Of a DNA stretch of 64,000 nt, positions 8,717 to 17,082 are shown in pieces. Position 1 is the first letter of the stretch. Every line of letters begins with the position of its first letter. Made by a program: the position numbers and the translations under genes. The stretch covers positions 62,001 through 126,000 of the forward strand of contig CAVZKY010000039.1 of assembly GCA_963775825.1 (NCBI GenBank), given 5' to 3'. Under the pieces are notes generated by a model. It saw only the letters and a list, made by a program, of their open reading frames with translations, did not search any database and was not told the DNA's origin. The DNA comes from Bog-532 sp963775825 (GTDB lineage Bacteria > Actinomycetota > Actinomycetes > Streptosporangiales > Streptosporangiaceae).

Positions 8717-9321
8717 GCTGCCTCCAGGCTGAGCAAGATGCGCTTGGCGTCGGGACCGCCCAGATAGCCGCCCATGCTGCCGTCGGAGCGGACGACGCGG
8801 TGACACGGCACGACGACCGGCAGCGGGTTGGTCGCACAGGCGGTGCCGACGGCCCGGATCGCCCTCGGGCTGCCGGCCAGCTGGGCCACAGCGGCGTAAC
8901 TGGCCGTGTGCCCGTAGCTGATCTCAGGCAGGTGAGTCAGCACGGTACGCCGGAATCCCGCCGACAGCCGCAGGTCCAGCGGCAGGTCAAACTGGCGGCG
9001 CCGGCCGGCGAAGTACTCACCGAGTTCCCTGGTGGCCGCCTCCAGGCGGACCGGGGCGCTGAGGATCCGCGGGCTGATCCGGTCCGCCAGGACCTGCAGC
9101 ACCGCGTCATGGCCCTCGCTGGCGTAGGCGACGCGGATCAGCCCCAGCTCAGTCGCGGCCAGCAGCAGCGGGCCGACCGGGCTGTCGATGGTCCGGTAGG
9201 CCACATCCAGGACGCCGTCCCGCTGTGCCGCGGCCGCCAGCCGCTCGTGCAGCCGGCTGAGCTCACCGGCGCGGCCGGGGAAGGCCCTGGCCAGCTCGCT
9301 GGCTAGATCATCGGTGATCAT
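8713..9321 (-). CDS. ogt: O6-methylguanine-DNA methyltransferase (Ogt type)
   Basis: The 202-residue protein carries the suicide-cysteine active site as PVVVPCHRVVRSDG, preceded by the helix-turn-helix DNA-binding segment (YGHTASYAAVAQLAGSPRAIRAVG). It transfers the alkyl group from O6-alkylguanine to its own Cys. The N-terminal half is the degenerate ribonuclease-like domain. There is no AdaA-like domain, so induction must come from another factor, plausibly the sigma factor just upstream. ATG 9321 overlaps the sigma-factor stop (ATGA), and its own stop overlaps the next start (GTGA), so all three are probably co-translated. N-terminal residues 1-38 are an extra helical region before DVAYRTIDSPVG. 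Confidence 0.93.
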   Translation of the reverse strand: MITDDLASELARAFPGRAGELSRLHERLAAAAQRDGVLDVAYRTIDSPVGPLLLAATELGLIRVAYASEGHDAVLQVLADRISPRILSAPVRLEAATRELGEYFAGRRRQFDLPLDLRLSAGFRRTVLTHLPEISYGHTASYAAVAQLAGSPRAIRAVGTACATNPLPVVVPCHRVVRSDGSMGGYLGGPDAKRILLSLEAA

Positions 9322-9809
9322 CGGGAACTCCTTTCGCCCGCGCCCGCGAACGAGCGCCGGAGCTTGGCGATGCCGTCCGCCGCAGCGCGCCGTGCCGCCT
9401 CGGCGGTCCCGCCGAGGATGCCGGCGACGTCGGCGTAGGGCAGGTCGGCCAGGTAGTGGTAGGCGATGGCCTGCCGCTGCCGGTCCGGAAGCTGGCTCAC
9501 GGCGTCCGCGAGATCCCCCGGCAGCTCTTCCCGGTCCTCGGCGGTCCCGGTGTCCGGGACATCCGCGACCGGGATCGCGCGCCGCCCCGCCGCCCGGGTG
9601 ACGTCGATGGCCTTACGGTGCGCGATCGTCACCAGCCAGGCCTCCACGTTCGCGTCGCCCGGCAGGTCCGGATACGCTTTCATCGCAGCCACGAACGTCT
9701 CTGACCACGCGTCGTCGGCGTCTGCCAGGCCGAGCATGGCCCGGCACACGCGCAGCACGGTGCCGCCGTGCGCCGCCACTACCGTCTCAAACGGCTCTTT
9801 GCCTGCCAT
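9318..9809 (-). CDS. ECF-type RNA polymerase sigma factor
   Basis: Starting at ATG 9809, with GGAGG about 13 bases upstream, the protein has 163 residues. Region 2 is seen as LGLADADDAWSETFVAAMKA and VEAWLVTIAHRKAIDVTR. Region 4 is LPDRQRQAIAYHYLADLPYA with the helix-turn-helix VAGILGGTAEAARR. It is a small sigma-70 family member. There is no adjacent anti-sigma gene, which is unusual. Being first in an operon with a DNA methyltransferase and a 2OG oxygenase, it may itself switch on the alkylation response. A longer frame to 9932 lacks conserved sequence and was not used. Confidence 0.88.
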   Translation of the reverse strand: MAGKEPFETVVAAHGGTVLRVCRAMLGLADADDAWSETFVAAMKAYPDLPGDANVEAWLVTIAHRKAIDVTRAAGRRAIPVADVPDTGTAEDREELPGDLADAVSQLPDRQRQAIAYHYLADLPYADVAGILGGTAEAARRAAADGIAKLRRSFAGAGERSSR

Positions 9810-9952
9810 GCCCTGAAGACGTCCTCCGCCCGGGTTTCGTGAGGTCGCGCGGGCCCATTCTCCCCGGGCCTTCTCCCCGGGCCGGCCTGCGCGGCTGCCA
9901 CGGCGACCGCACGAACGGGCGCGGACCGTCACCTACGGTGAGCTCGCCCGGC

Positions 9953-10249
9953 TTAGCAGGCAAGATGACCGTTGACGGCCCGGCAAGTCCGCCGGAACTG
10001 CTCGTCGGTGACCGGCCACCGCTCACCACCGTAACCTTCGACCACCCAGTCCCCGGGCTGGGCGATGGCGCGGCCCTCCACGGTCCGCAGGACCTGAGTC
10101 TCGCTGACCTGCCAGGCGATAAATGTGCCGGTGCGACGCCACTCCTCCCCGCCGCGGGGCTGATGGCTGGCGCGAAACTCCAGGTCGCGTACAGTCCGCT
10201 CGTCACCCGAATTGTCCCGGACGCTGTTCGCCCCGGATGGGCGAATCAA
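9953..10249 (-). CDS. Small soluble conserved protein with a PGDW segment
   Basis: Ninety-eight residues with a single recognisable segment near the C-terminus, IAQPGDWVVEGYGGERWPVTDEQFRRTCRAV. That pattern (PGD-hydrophobic-V...G..wpv....F...Y) is seen in small bacterial and phage-associated proteins of unknown function. The N-terminus is charged, and a later start at GTG (VRDLEFRASHQ) would remove about 19 residues. No membrane segment and no catalytic motif are visible. It lies upstream of the sigma-factor operon on the same strand, separated by about 140 bases, and may be independent. Confidence 0.6.
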   Translation of the reverse strand: MIRPSGANSVRDNSGDERTVRDLEFRASHQPRGGEEWRRTGTFIAWQVSETQVLRTVEGRAIAQPGDWVVEGYGGERWPVTDEQFRRTCRAVNGHLAC

Positions 10250-10312
10250 TCATCAGCACGATGGCGACGGTACGGCAACGGGAAATCCCCGGAAGAACAC
10301 CCGGGGTGGCGC

Positions 10313-10897
10313 TCAGTCCGCGCAGCCGACGATGCGCAGGGCGAACTCGCCATACTCGCGAGCCACGTAGGTGTCCGGGTAGCGCCCGCTCGGGCGGAAC
10401 CAGGATTTGGCGCCATTGCCCATTTCCAGCACCGCGAAGGCCGCCAGGTCCGGGGTCCGGGTACGGAAGCGGCCGCTCTGGTGGCCCCGGGCGATGATCT
10501 GCCGCACCCGCGCAGCGTACTGGTCCCGCTTGGCCACGATGGCCACGCGATTGGCTAGATCCAGGCTGTGCACCTCGTTGTTGCACACCGTCACCTCGGC
10601 GGGGTAGCGGAGGAAATCCAGCACGAGTGATTCCGTTGCCCGCCGCAGCTGCTCTGAGACGTCATCGACGCCCGCGAGGGCGGCCTCGAGGGCGTCGATG
10701 GCACGGTCCATCGCCTTGTTCATGATGGCGAATAGGATGTCCTGTTTCGAGGTCACGTGGTTGTACAGGCCGGGCGCGCTCACGCCGAGCGTCTCGGCGA
10801 TGTCCTTCATGGATGTGCCGCGGTACCCGCGCTTCGCGAACAGCAGGCAGGCCGCGTCGATGACGGTGGCCCGGCTCGCCGTGGTTGACCTCTCCAC
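10313..10897 (-). CDS. TetR-family repressor of the adjacent acyl-CoA degradation operon
   Basis: The N-terminal helix-turn-helix is complete: RATVIDAACLLFAKRGYRGTS, MKDIAETLGVSAPGLYNHVTSKQDIL. The C-terminal ligand domain is helical (LEMGNGAKSWFRPSGRYP). It is divergent from the acyl-CoA dehydrogenase gene, and a 16-base near-perfect palindrome lies between the two starts. In mycobacteria a TetR gene (Rv2506) flanks the leucine-catabolism cluster in the same manner, and such regulators usually answer to CoA thioesters. Start is GTG 10897. Inference: it represses both itself and the 10980-19832 operon. Confidence 0.88.
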   Translation of the reverse strand: MERSTTASRATVIDAACLLFAKRGYRGTSMKDIAETLGVSAPGLYNHVTSKQDILFAIMNKAMDRAIDALEAALAGVDDVSEQLRRATESLVLDFLRYPAEVTVCNNEVHSLDLANRVAIVAKRDQYAARVRQIIARGHQSGRFRTRTPDLAAFAVLEMGNGAKSWFRPSGRYPDTYVAREYGEFALRIVGCAD

Positions 10898-10914
10898 ACA
10901 CAGAAGCCTAGGGT

Positions 10915-10930
10915 TAATGAACGTTAATTA
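10915..10930. promoter_or_regulatory. Candidate TetR operator (palindrome) in divergent intergenic region
   Basis: TAATGAACGTTAATTA is palindromic apart from one mismatched pair, and is strongly AT-rich in GC-rich DNA. It lies 17 bases before the TetR start and 49 before the acyl-CoA dehydrogenase start, in the right place to control both. Confidence 0.65.
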
Positions 10931-10979
10931 GTAGACAGGCGCTGCGTGCGGCCCTCCGGTTCACCCGAGGAGTCCCTTG

Positions 10980-12143
10980 ATGACGGTCACCGCGAGCTGG
11001 GAACTTGACCGGGAGCACGAGGATTTCCGGGCCAGCGTCCGGGCGTTCGTGGATCGCCACGTCCGGCCGGTGGTCGACGAATCCGAGGAGGCAGGCCGTC
11101 CCCCTGCGGCGCTGCTGAAGGAGATGGGCAGCGCCGGGCTGCTCGGCCTGGCCGTACCCGAGGAGTTCGGTGGCGGCGGGGGCGACTCGCTCGCCATCGT
11201 CGTGCTGTCCGAGGAGCTGGCCCGGGCCAGCGGCGGCATCGCAGTGACCGCGCTGGTAACCGGCTACATGTCCACCCCGCACATCGCGAAGTTCGGCACG
11301 GATGAGCAGCGGGCCCGGTACCTCCCCGCGCTCGTGGCCGGCGAGAAGATCGCGTCGATCGCGGTCACCGAGCCCGGCACCGGGTCGGACGTCGGCGGCA
11401 TCACGACCCGGGCCACTCCAGCGCAGGGGGAGGCGGGTGCGGGATACCGGCTCGATGGCACCAAAATGTTCATCACCAACGCCGGGATCGCCGACGTGCT
11501 CGTGGTCGCGGCCCGTACCTCGCCAGACGGGCACCGCGGCATCACCACGTTCATCGTCGAGGCAGACAATCCCGGGCTGTCGGTTGGCCAGCCGCTCCGG
11601 AAGATGGGCTGGCACGGTTCTGACACCCGCGAGGTCGTCCTGTCGGACTGCTTCGTGCCCAGTGACGCGATGCTGGGCGAGCGGGGCCGTGGCTTTCACC
11701 AGATCATGACGGCCTTCCAGCTGGAGCGGCTCACCCTGGCTGGCATGGGGATCGGCCACGCGGCCGAATGCCTGGCCGCGGCGACCGCCTACGCCGGCGA
11801 CCGCGATGTGTTCGGCGTCCCGCTGATCAGCAAGCAGGCGGTCCGGCACCGCCTGGCCGCCCTGTCAGTCGAGCTGGAAGCCGCCCGGCTGCTGACCTAC
11901 CGGGCCGCGGCGCGCCTGGACGCCGGGCATCCCGGGGCGGGGGACTCGGTGGCCATGGCCAAGTATCACGCGGCGATCGCCGCCTGCCGCATCGTCGACG
12001 AGTGCGTCCAGCTGTTCGGCGGCAGCGGTTTCCTGGAGGAGACGCCGGTGGCACGGCACTACCGGGACGCCCGCGTGCTCCGCATCGGCGGCGGCACGGA
12101 CGAAATCCAGCTGGAAATCCTGGCCAAGGGACTGCCCACGTGA
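10980..12143 (+). CDS. Acyl-CoA dehydrogenase, probably isovaleryl-CoA type
   Basis: ATG 10980 is preceded by GAGGAG 8 bases upstream. A TTG three bases earlier is in frame but less likely. The 387-residue protein is full length for the family: N-terminal helical domain, FAD-binding motif IAVTEPGTGSDVGG, and the C-terminal ILRIGGGTDEI-type segment (VLRIGGGTDEIQLEIL). The catalytic Glu of this class lies in the middle or the C-terminal helix, and I cannot assign it by eye. It oxidises the alpha-beta bond of a short or branched acyl-CoA and passes electrons to ETF. It is first of a tightly coupled operon: its TGA overlaps the next GTG. Homology of layout to fadE19 in the mycobacterial leucine cluster supports isovaleryl-CoA as substrate (inference). 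Confidence 0.9.
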   Translation: MTVTASWELDREHEDFRASVRAFVDRHVRPVVDESEEAGRPPAALLKEMGSAGLLGLAVPEEFGGGGGDSLAIVVLSEELARASGGIAVTALVTGYMSTPHIAKFGTDEQRARYLPALVAGEKIASIAVTEPGTGSDVGGITTRATPAQGEAGAGYRLDGTKMFITNAGIADVLVVAARTSPDGHRGITTFIVEADNPGLSVGQPLRKMGWHGSDTREVVLSDCFVPSDAMLGERGRGFHQIMTAFQLERLTLAGMGIGHAAECLAAATAYAGDRDVFGVPLISKQAVRHRLAALSVELEAARLLTYRAAARLDAGHPGAGDSVAMAKYHAAIAACRIVDECVQLFGGSGFLEETPVARHYRDARVLRIGGGTDEIQLEILAKGLPT

Positions 12144-13735
12144 CCGCACCGGACACCGAGGTGCCCGGCGTGCCGGCGCTGCCGCCCGACGGCGCCGATG
12201 CCTCCGCCGGGCGCAGTCCCCGGCCGGATGGCGCCGCCGCGGTCCGGGCCGCGATCACCACCGTCGAGCGCGGTAACGACGCCAGCCGCTGGCCGGACAA
12301 GCTGCCGGTCGCCGACCGCCTGGCGGTCCTGCTCGACCCGGGGAGCTGGCGCGAGGACGGCCTGCTCGCCAACGCCACCGCGGGCGCCCTGCCCGCGGAT
12401 GGCGTGCGGACCGGGGTGGGCCGTATCGACGGCCGGGCGGTGGCCGTCATCGCCCACGACTTCGCGGTCAAGGCGGGCTCATGGGGCAGGCTGACCTGCG
12501 AGAAACAGGTCCGGATTCTGGAGCGCGCGGACCAGGACCTGCTGCCGGTGATCTACCTGGTCGACTCGGCGGGCGGCAGGCTGACCGATCAGCTCGGTTT
12601 CTTCTCCGACCGCCGCGGGGCGTCCCGTATCTTCCAGCTGCAGATCGCCCTGTCGGGGCGGGTGCCGCAGATCTGCTGCCTGCTCGGCCCGTCCGCCGCC
12701 GGCGGCGCGTACATGCCCGCGTTCACCGACTGGGTGGGCATGGTCGAGGGCAACGCGTCGATGTACCTGGCCTCACCGCGGGTCGCGGAGAAGGTCACCG
12801 GCGAGCGGACCACGCTGGAGGAGATGGGCGGGGCGATCATGCACGCCACCGTCTCCGGCTGCGCGGATGAGGTCTTCGGCTCCGACTGGGAGGCCATCAC
12901 CGCCGCGCGGCTGCTGCTGTCCTACCTGCCCGACAGCTGGCAGCAGCGGCCGCCCGCCTCAGCACCGGCCGGCCCGGTGCGGCCCGACTGGTCGGATGTC
13001 ATCCCCCCCACCGAGACCGAGGGCTACGACGTCGGCGAGGTCATCGACGGGCTCGTCGACGAGGGGTCGTTCTTCGAGATCAAGCCGCGCTGGGCGGAGG
13101 AGATCGTGGTCGGGCTCGCCCGGCTGGATGGCCAGGTCGTCGGCATCGTGGCCAACCAGCCGCAGGTCCGCAGCGGCGCCATCTTCGTCGACTCCGCCGA
13201 CAAGGCGGCCCGGTTCATCACGATGTGCGACGCCTTCAACGTGCCGCTGATCTTCCTGCACGACGTGCCCGGGTTCATGGTGGGCGCCGCTGTCGAGCGG
13301 CAGGGCATCATCCGCCACGGGGCAAAGATGATCACCGCCATGGCCAGCGCCGAGGTACCGAAGTTTTCCGTCATTTTGCGCAAGAGTTACGCGGCCGGTT
13401 ACTACGCGATGTGCGCTCCGGGCTTCGGCCCCCGCGCGTCGATCGCGCTGCCGACGGCGGCCGTGGGGCCGATGGCGGCGGAAGCGTCGGTCAGCGCGAT
13501 GTACGCCCGGAAGATCGCCGCGATCAGCGACCCGGGGGAACGCGCCGCCTTCGTCGACGCGCGCCTGGCCGAGCAGCGCGCCGACATCAACCTGCTCCGG
13601 CTGGCCAGCGAGCTCGTGGTGGACTCCATCGTGGAGCCCGCGGGCCTGCGGGCGGAGCTCAGCGATCGTCTCGCCGACGCGGCGCACTGGAGCCGCGGGC
13701 CGCAGCGGCGGCATCATCACATCAGCCCGGTCTGA
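12140..13735 (+). CDS. Acyl-CoA carboxylase carboxyltransferase (beta) subunit
   Basis: GTG 12140 overlaps the dehydrogenase stop (GTGA). The 531-residue protein is typical of propionyl/methylcrotonyl/acetyl-CoA carboxylase beta subunits, with two crotonase-fold halves. The N half shows VYLVDSAGGRLTDQ and LLGPSAAGGAYMPAF. The C half shows LIFLHDVPGFMVG and KSYAAGYYAMCAPGFGP. It moves CO2 from carboxybiotin on the alpha subunit (17079-18913) to the acyl-CoA. MCC-type beta subunits have GGxY and a PGFM motif like these. Gene order (FadE19-AccD1-AccA1-like) favours 3-methylcrotonyl-CoA, but propionyl-CoA cannot be excluded from sequence reading alone. Confidence 0.9.
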   Translation: MTAPDTEVPGVPALPPDGADASAGRSPRPDGAAAVRAAITTVERGNDASRWPDKLPVADRLAVLLDPGSWREDGLLANATAGALPADGVRTGVGRIDGRAVAVIAHDFAVKAGSWGRLTCEKQVRILERADQDLLPVIYLVDSAGGRLTDQLGFFSDRRGASRIFQLQIALSGRVPQICCLLGPSAAGGAYMPAFTDWVGMVEGNASMYLASPRVAEKVTGERTTLEEMGGAIMHATVSGCADEVFGSDWEAITAARLLLSYLPDSWQQRPPASAPAGPVRPDWSDVIPPTETEGYDVGEVIDGLVDEGSFFEIKPRWAEEIVVGLARLDGQVVGIVANQPQVRSGAIFVDSADKAARFITMCDAFNVPLIFLHDVPGFMVGAAVERQGIIRHGAKMITAMASAEVPKFSVILRKSYAAGYYAMCAPGFGPRASIALPTAAVGPMAAEASVSAMYARKIAAISDPGERAAFVDARLAEQRADINLLRLASELVVDSIVEPAGLRAELSDRLADAAHWSRGPQRRHHHISPV

Positions 13736-13779
13736 CCTTCTGGCCAGGCCGACAAACGGCACTTCCGGGGAGGATGTCT

Positions 13780-15732
13780 ATGACAGACAATCTGAGCCAG
13801 CTGCTGGCCACGCCGCTGCAGCCGCTGCGCCAGCAGTGGTACTCGGCCGCCCAGGCCGAGTTGCTGCGCACCGCCCGGGAGCAGCATGACCGCAGCCCCG
13901 ACGCATACTGGACCTGGGTCGCGGAGCGGCAGCGCTGGATGCGGCCGTGGGACACCGTACGAACCGGGGAGCTCGGCGATTTCACCTTTTTCGGCGGCGG
14001 CCGGATGAACGTCGCGGACAACTGCGTGGACCGCTGGGCCGAGGACCGCGGCTACCGCGAGCCGGCCCGCGGTCATCTGGGAGGGTGAGCCCGGCGACGT
14101 CCGCACCGTGACCTACGCCGAGCTGGCCAACGAGGTGAGCCTGGCTGGCCGGCGCCCTCGCGTCGCTCGGGGTGGCCAAGGGCGATGTCGTCGCGATCTA
14201 CATGCCCAACGCGGTAGAGGCCTTCACCGCCGTCCACGCCTGCAACCGGATCGGCGCCATCTACACCATCCTGTTCTCCGGGTTCGGCGTGGACGCCGTG
14301 CGGCTCCCGGCTGGAGGCCTCCCGGGCCAAGGTAGTGATCGTCCTCGACGCGTCCTACCGGCGCGGCCGGCTCGTGCCGCTGCTGAACACGCTGCGCGCT
14401 GCGCGTGGCACGGCGCTCGCCGTAGAGCACACCATCGTCGTCGACCGTACCGGCCGCGGCCGCCAGCTCGAGGACGGTGAGATCTCCTACGCCGACGCGC
14501 TCGGCCTCGCCCCGGAGGGAATCCCGGCTGTCCCGCTCGAGGCCAACGATCCCGCCTTCCTGATCTTCACCAGCGGGACCGAGGCCCGGCCGAAAGGCAT
14601 CGTGCACAGCGTGGCCGGCTTCCTGCTCGGCACCTGGGCCAACGTTCGCTGGCAGGTCGGCCCGGAGGACGCAGACGTCTACTGGGTGGCGGCCGACGTC
14701 GGCTGGCTGACGTTTCCGATCCAGGCCATCGTCGGCGGACTGGCCAACGGCATGACCGTGGCCTGCTTCGAGGGCGCGATGGACACCCCGAGCAACGCGC
14801 GCTTCTACGAGATCTGCGACAAGCACCGCGTCACCAAGGTTCTGGGTGCCCCGACGCTGCTGCGCATGCTGCGCAAGTACGGCGACGAGCTGGCCGCCGA
14901 GCACCCGCTGCCCGACCTGAAGCTGGTCACGGTCCAGGGTGAACCGCTCGACGGTGAGACGTTCGCCTGGGCGACCCGGCACCTCGGCGGGGGTGTCCCG
15001 GTGGTCAACGTGTACGGGCAGACCGAGACCGGCTCGACGTGGGCTTATCCGGTCGCCGGAGCCGAGGCGCTCAAGCCCGGATCGACCGGAACGGCCGTAC
15101 CCGGGCACATGTACGACATCCTCGACGACGACGGCAAGCCCGTTCCGGCCGGTACCAAGGGAAATCTGGTCCTGACCCAGCCGTTCCCGACGCTGGCCCG
15201 GACGGTGTGGGACGACCCGCAGCGGTACCAGCGGGCCTACTTCTCACGGTTCCCCGGCTGCTACTGCACCAACGACGAGGCGGTGCTCGACCCGGACGGC
15301 CACCTGTGGGTCCTCGGCCGCGCGGACGACGTCATCAACGTGGCGGCGCACCGCATCTCCACCCTGGAGATCGAGGCCATCGCGACCGCGCATCCGCAGG
15401 TCGCCGAGGCGGCCGTGGTGGGCGTGGCCGACCGGACCAAGGGTACCGTGCCGGTCGCCTTCCTCACTTTGCTGGACGGCGCGGATCCGGGGCAGGTCCG
15501 CCAGGAGGTATCCGCCGAAGTGTCTTCGCAGCTGGGCGGCTACGCCAGGCTGGGCGCGGTCTACCTCACCTCCGCGCTGCCGAAGACCCGGACCGGCAAG
15601 ATCATGCGGCGGCTGCTGCGGGATGTCGTCGAGCACGGCGGCCCACAGGGCGACACCAGCGCCATGGAGGATCTGGCCGGACTGCAGGCCGTCCAGCAGG
15701 CGGTCGCCGCCGAAGCCGCCCCCCGGGCGTGA
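13780..15732 (+). CDS. Acetyl-CoA-synthetase-like acyl-CoA synthetase (three frameshifts)
   Basis: ATG 13780 follows GGGGAGG with 6-base spacing. The protein is spread over frames joined near 14065, 14145 and 14310. Pieces in order: N-terminal ACS-type region (FTFFGGGRMNVADNCVDRW), then VIWEGEPGDVRTVTYAEL, then LGVAKGDVVAIYMPNAVEAF, then the long intact piece from RLEASRAKVVIV to the end. The AMP-binding P-loop is FLIFTSGTEARPKGIVH, and later motifs VYGQTETGS and the C-terminal PKTRTGKIMRRLLR (catalytic Lys) are present. Each lesion is one extra base. The reaction is ATP + organic acid + CoA to acyl-CoA. It resembles acetoacetyl/propionyl/acetyl-CoA synthetases. The position matches fadD35 of the mycobacterial cluster, so it may feed isovalerate or a related acid. 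The stop overlaps the next ATG (TGATG). Confidence 0.85.
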
Positions 15733-16220
15733 TGGCCGTGTCCGGACTCTGGTTCGAGCAGCTGACGCCCGGCCTGCGGGTACAGCACGCGACGACGCGG
15801 ACCGTCACCGAGACCGACAACGTGCTGTTCACCACGATGACCATGAATCCGCAGCCGCTGCACCTGGACGCGGAGTTCGCGGCGGCCACCGAGTTCGGCC
15901 GGCCGCTGGTGAACAGCCTGTTCACCCTCGGCCTGGTCGTCGGCCTGGCCGTGCCCGAGCTGACTCTGGGCACCACCGTGGCCAACCTGGGTTTCTCCCG
16001 GGTGGACTTTCCCGCGCCGGTGTTCGCCGGCGACACCATCCACGTGGTGACCGATGTCCTGGAGGCGCGCCGGTCCCGGTCGCGTCCGTCCACCGGCATC
16101 GTGACGTTCGAGCATCACGGCCTCAACCAGCGGAGGGAGACCGTCTGCGTAGCCGTGCGGGCGGCGATGATGCGATGCCGCCCCGAGGCCGCTGACGAAG
16201 AGCCGGGACCGGAGGCCTGA
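15732..16220 (+). CDS. MaoC-like hot-dog dehydratase
   Basis: ATG 15732 shares a base with the stop of the synthetase gene. The 162-residue protein has the MaoC/R-hydratase pattern: TVTETDNVLFTTMTMNPQPLHLDAEFA carries the N-x-x-x-x-H-x-D signature, then FGRPLVNSLFTLGLVVGLAV. This is a single hot-dog fold that hydrates or dehydrates enoyl-CoA. In the mycobacterial leucine cluster the equivalent (Rv2499c) lies next to the CitE-like gene, as here. Substrate is probably 3-methylglutaconyl-CoA or a related enoyl-CoA (inference). The C-terminal 25 residues are charged and may be disordered. Confidence 0.88.
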   Translation: MAVSGLWFEQLTPGLRVQHATTRTVTETDNVLFTTMTMNPQPLHLDAEFAAATEFGRPLVNSLFTLGLVVGLAVPELTLGTTVANLGFSRVDFPAPVFAGDTIHVVTDVLEARRSRSRPSTGIVTFEHHGLNQRRETVCVAVRAAMMRCRPEAADEEPGPEA

Positions 16221-16227
16221 GCGGGCC

Positions 16228-17082
16228 ATGCCGGAACTGACGCGCGCCCGCAGCATGCTGTTCATGCCAGGCAGCCGCGCTGACATGATCGCCAAGATCC
16301 CCCGCTTCGCGCCCGACGTCGCCGTCGTCGACCTCGAGGATGCGGTGCCGGCCGGAGACAAGGCCAGCGCCCGGCGCACCGCCGCTGCCGCCATCGACGC
16401 GCTGGGCCGGGAAGACCCGAGCACGGTGCTGGTCCGGGTGAACCCGGTCGGCACGCCGTGGTTCGCCGCTGATGTCGCGGCCGCCGCGGGCTGCGCCGCC
16501 GCCGGCATCGTGGTGCCGAAGCTGGCCACCCAGCCGCAGCTGAGCCAGGTACGGGCGGCGCTGGCGGCGCATTCCTGGCCTGGCGCGCTGGTCATCGCCG
16601 GAATCGAGACCGTGCTCGGCGCCGCCGACGCGCGCACCCTGCTGGCCAGCGGGACCGGTGAACTCAATGCTGCCTACTTCGGCGCCGAGGACTACGTGGC
16701 CGACATCGGCGGCCGCCGCAGTCCCGGCGGGGAGGAGGTGCTGTACGCCCGGAGCCAGGTCTGCCTGGCCGCGTACCTGGCCGGCCTGCCGGCCATCGAC
16801 CAGGTGGTCACCGACATCGCGGACGATGAGCTGTTCCTGGCCGACGCACGCCGTGGCCAGAGCCTCGGCTACCAGGGCAAGATGTGCATCCATCCCCGGC
16901 AGGTCGGGCTGGCTCACCAGGTGTTCACGCCCACCCCGGGCGAGGTGGCCCACGCGCGGGCGGTGCTGGCGGCCGGTGCGGCGGGAGTCGGGGTGGTCGA
17001 CGGCCAGATGGTCGATGAGGTGCACGTGCGGATGGCGCGGGCCGTGCTGGCCCGCGTCCCCGGCCCGGCGGGCCGGACGTGA
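16228..17082 (+). CDS. HpcH/HpaI aldolase, CitE-like beta-hydroxyacyl-CoA lyase
   Basis: The 284-residue TIM-barrel protein begins 8 bases after maoC. Motifs: RSMLFMPGSRADMIAKI, VAVVDLEDAVPAGDKASAR (metal-binding Glu and Asp), VLVRVNPVGT, YFGAEDYVADIGG, and QGKMCIHPRQV. This is the CitE/LtzC stand-alone clade. The mycobacterial homologue Rv2498c is a stereospecific HMG-CoA/citramalyl-CoA lyase and acts in leucine degradation. Here it likely ends the branched-chain pathway by splitting a hydroxyacyl-CoA into acetyl-CoA plus a keto acid. Its stop overlaps the next GTG (GTGA), so it is coupled to the carboxylase alpha subunit. Confidence 0.9.
   Translation: MPELTRARSMLFMPGSRADMIAKIPRFAPDVAVVDLEDAVPAGDKASARRTAAAAIDALGREDPSTVLVRVNPVGTPWFAADVAAAAGCAAAGIVVPKLATQPQLSQVRAALAAHSWPGALVIAGIETVLGAADARTLLASGTGELNAAYFGAEDYVADIGGRRSPGGEEVLYARSQVCLAAYLAGLPAIDQVVTDIADDELFLADARRGQSLGYQGKMCIHPRQVGLAHQVFTPTPGEVAHARAVLAAGAAGVGVVDGQMVDEVHVRMARAVLARVPGPAGRT

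Noticed and set aside
11768..13735. 655-codon frame as the carboxyltransferase from its first start codon
   Set aside because: The part before 12140 is an out-of-frame reading of the acyl-CoA dehydrogenase. The GTG overlapping that gene's stop is the natural start.
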